From Isoetes taiwanensis (taxonomy: Eukaryota; Streptophyta; Lycopodiopsida; Isoetales; Isoetaceae), in assembly GCA_021234155.1 (NCBI GenBank), contig JAJEKV010000039.1:3288001-3352000 (forward strand): a stretch of 64,000 bases of DNA. The letters are read 5' to 3'. A program made the position numbers and the translations under genes. A model generated the notes under the pieces. It was not told the origin of the DNA and did not search any database. It was given only the letters and a program-made list of their open reading frames with translations. Positions 61,951 to 64,000 of the stretch are shown piece by piece. Numbering within the stretch: the stretch's first letter is position 1; every line of letters starts with the position of its first letter.

Positions 61951-62390
61951 CGTATTTCTGGCCTTCGTAATTTAAGACTTATTGAATTCATATGTTATGT
62001 TAATTTGAAGGTATGTTAAAAGATTCAATGAACCCTAACCATATTTTGCCTTCATATGGTTACAAAGCATGAACGGACATTTAAATCAATGCAAGTGAAC
62101 TAATGGGTTGTGGTCATTATTTTGCAAGTGCTTTTATGGACCGTTATAATTTTATAATGGGTTTATCTTATAACGGGGTTACTGTTGGTAGTATAATGTT
62201 CATAGAGTTCTCTTGGCATTCTCTGTTTGCTTCTTTAAATCAAAGGCATTTAAAACACGATAACCTTCTTAGTTGAAGAGCAGAGCTTATTATTTATACA
62301 CTCACTTACTTTAACTTTCACCATATACTATATATCTCGCATACATCTCATTCACACACTCTTATTACTTCTGCCTCTTTTTCAGCATTC

Positions 62391-63201
62391 TTGTCCATGC
62401 ATACCGTAGTATTTCTAGAAATGACGTTTTCCTTCGTTTCAACGAATAGAAGGAAAGCGAGGTTCTAGGAAATCTGGGGAAATGATACCGATTAGCGATT
62501 AGTTAGGTCTTTCCTCTTTTCCCTATTTATGTGCTTTCTCGGCCTCTTCTCTCTCATCAGCTCTCGTGGTACATCTCCTTTCCTCTGATTCATTCTCCCT
62601 ACGGTTTGGCCCACCCCCCCCACCCTTCCCCTAAATGTATAACTTGTTGATAAAACTAACGGGTTGAAGGCCTAGTGCACGGTGGAGGCAGTGCACGGTT
62701 TGAGGTCGAGTGCACGGTTGGGGCCTTTTGTGCCTTTGGTTGAGGCGGGTGTGCCTAGTGGAAAGCTTGGTGCCTAGTTGGAAGCCTTGGTGGCTGGATG
62801 GCCTTGGTGGCCTTTGGTTTGTCTTTTTGTGTATGCAGGGGTTTTAGCGTGGTTTGTTTGGAGGAGGGCTTGGGATTCGGAACACAAGATGAAGACCAAT
62901 GGAAGACAATTCAAACATGTTTAAATGGTCGTTGGCAATTTCTTTCTTTGTAATGTATTTTCACCCAATAAGGCTAGTCAGCATGAGGGTACAAGATCTA
63001 TTATGTTTTTGGACCTAGCATCGGTTAGTGATTCCATTATTGTCAGGGTTTTTCCTCGAAAACCCGAAAGGGCGAGGTTTTTTAATCCCGGCCATAATGG
63101 TTTCACTAGCTTGCTATCGGTATGTACTTGTTTTTAGGTTATCAAGGAGATGCCCATGAGCAGCATATTGCTTGTCCATGCATACCGTAGTATTTCTAGA
63201 A
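62391..63201 (+). repeat. 30-bp direct repeat pair at both ends of this interval
   Basis: TTGTCCATGCATACCGTAGT plus ATTTCTAGAA occurs at 62391-62420 and 63172-63201. The interval between includes the second long repeat and a G+T-rich stretch of GCACGGT and CTTGGTGCCTAG words (62660-62830). Confidence 0.7.
62425..62609 (+). repeat. Long direct repeat, copy 2
   Basis: Second copy of the 60102-60285 repeat, 2.32 kb downstream in the same orientation. Confidence 0.85.
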
Positions 63202-63304
63202 GTGAAATTCTATTCCTTGTTAGTGGTATTTTAGCTTTAAAATGCAAACACTTTTAGGCTAGGAAAACAAATCCCTATAATTATACCATTCACATGGCTC
63301 GATA

Positions 63305-63410
63305 TTAAACAAAGAAGATCCAACATGAAACAATCAAACCGAAAATGCACTCTTGGTTTAAACAAAGAAGATCTAACACGAAACAATCAAACCGAAAATG
63401 CACTCTTGGG
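63305..63410 (+). repeat. About 52-bp tandem duplication
   Basis: AAACAAAGAAGATC(C/T)AACA(T/C)GAAACAATCAAA and CCGAAAATGCACTCTTGG occur twice in succession, with few differences. Confidence 0.9.
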
Positions 63411-63677
63411 TCACCAGAGGGCAACCCTCCATGCGCAACACCTTGTTTTTTATTGAAAGGTTCCATATATGTGGTTCCAACATTGTTCGTGACTAAATAT
63501 ATAAGTCCTCCTCCTTTAATATCTTTCAAAAATCAATGCATCCTCTATAGCACGCCAATATTTGCATACATTAATAAGGATTTGTTTTATATCGGTCCGG
63601 ATCCTTTAGCTTCAACCCATCATCGTCCACGACTCTCAATCACCCTTTGCTTGAGTTCAATGATATGCCGATATTGT

Positions 63678-63706
63678 AATAGAATAGAATAGAATAGAAT
63701 AGAATA
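63678..63706 (+). repeat. (AATAG)n microsatellite
   Basis: About five to six tandem AATAG units. The complement is the TTCTA-type pentamer of the LINE tail at 4361, but flanking sequence does not match that LINE. Confidence 0.85.
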
Positions 63707-64000
63707 AAGAGTACACATAAAGTTGCTCCTAAGCCGGGTTGGAATTAGTGATCATTATTTCCATGAGCACTGCTTGATTTGAACAATGACACCGTTACCA
63801 CTTTGTCTTGCGTCATGCCATAAGTAAATCCTCGAGGGTGAAATCATCCATAAAGAACAAGGTCTTTGCGCCGGAGGGTTGCCCTCCATGGCCATACCAT
63901 AGGGTGAAGTGGCTTAAATCATAGTTCAAAGTCATGTTTTGACAATCAATTTAAATTGCTACTTCAAAACAATAGAGTACTTGATACCATGTCTTTATAG

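Noticed and set aside
63678-63706. Tail of a minus-strand copy of the 1-4.4 kb LINE
   Set aside because: The pentamer is complementary to TTCTA, but the sequence next to it does not match the LINE 3' end.

Overview
The window is eukaryotic nuclear DNA from a land plant. It is intron-rich, A+T-rich between genes and full of decayed retroelements and local tandem duplications. A plastid-type aspartate kinase, a plant GDSL esterase and plant-style LINE and receptor-kinase remnants point to a plant. A gene for the kinesin-2 accessory subunit KAP points to a lineage that still makes flagellated sperm (bryophyte, lycophyte, fern, cycad or Ginkgo) rather than a flowering plant. The species cannot be named from this sequence.

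Layout. 1-4.4 kb: a decayed non-LTR retrotransposon with a coiled-coil/RRM-like ORF1, an endonuclease/reverse-transcriptase ORF2 and a pentanucleotide 3' tail. 4.4-6.8 kb: A+T-rich spacer with a possible copia-type primer-binding site. 6.8-8.9 kb: a second, different LINE derivative carrying only a DUF4283-like ORF1 and a poly(A) tail. 9-12.4 kb: tandemly duplicated non-coding repeats and a pentamer-tailed retroelement end. 13.2-19.5 kb (+): an 18-exon gene for a roughly 1067-residue protein with a signal peptide and two tandem SET / Rubisco-LSMT-type modules. 20.6-24.3 kb: strong foldback elements and tandem arrays. 27.5-34.9 kb (-): the KAP gene, with a truncated LINE inserted antisense in one intron. 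35-42.3 kb: minisatellite and repeated short tandem duplications. 42.4-44.0 kb (+): a four-exon GDSL esterase/lipase gene. 44.4-48.7 kb (-): a 13-exon plastid aspartate kinase gene whose last two exons carry lesions. 50.4-51.6 kb: head-to-tail array of tRNA-derived, A-tailed SINE-like units. 52-64 kb: mostly decayed DNA with a rearranged receptor-like kinase pseudogene and several direct repeats.

The three apparently intact genes (SET protein, KAP, GDSL) and the damaged aspartate kinase do not form a pathway; they are ordinary independent plant transcription units separated by repeats. The most interesting observations are the exon-by-exon internal duplication of the SET gene, whose first copy has lost the catalytic motifs while the second keeps them; the KAP gene; the twin lesions at the 3' end of the aspartate kinase; and the tandem SINE-like array.

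Exon boundaries were derived by hand from GT/AG (one GC/AG) signals, reading-frame continuity and family motifs. No alignment or database search was run.
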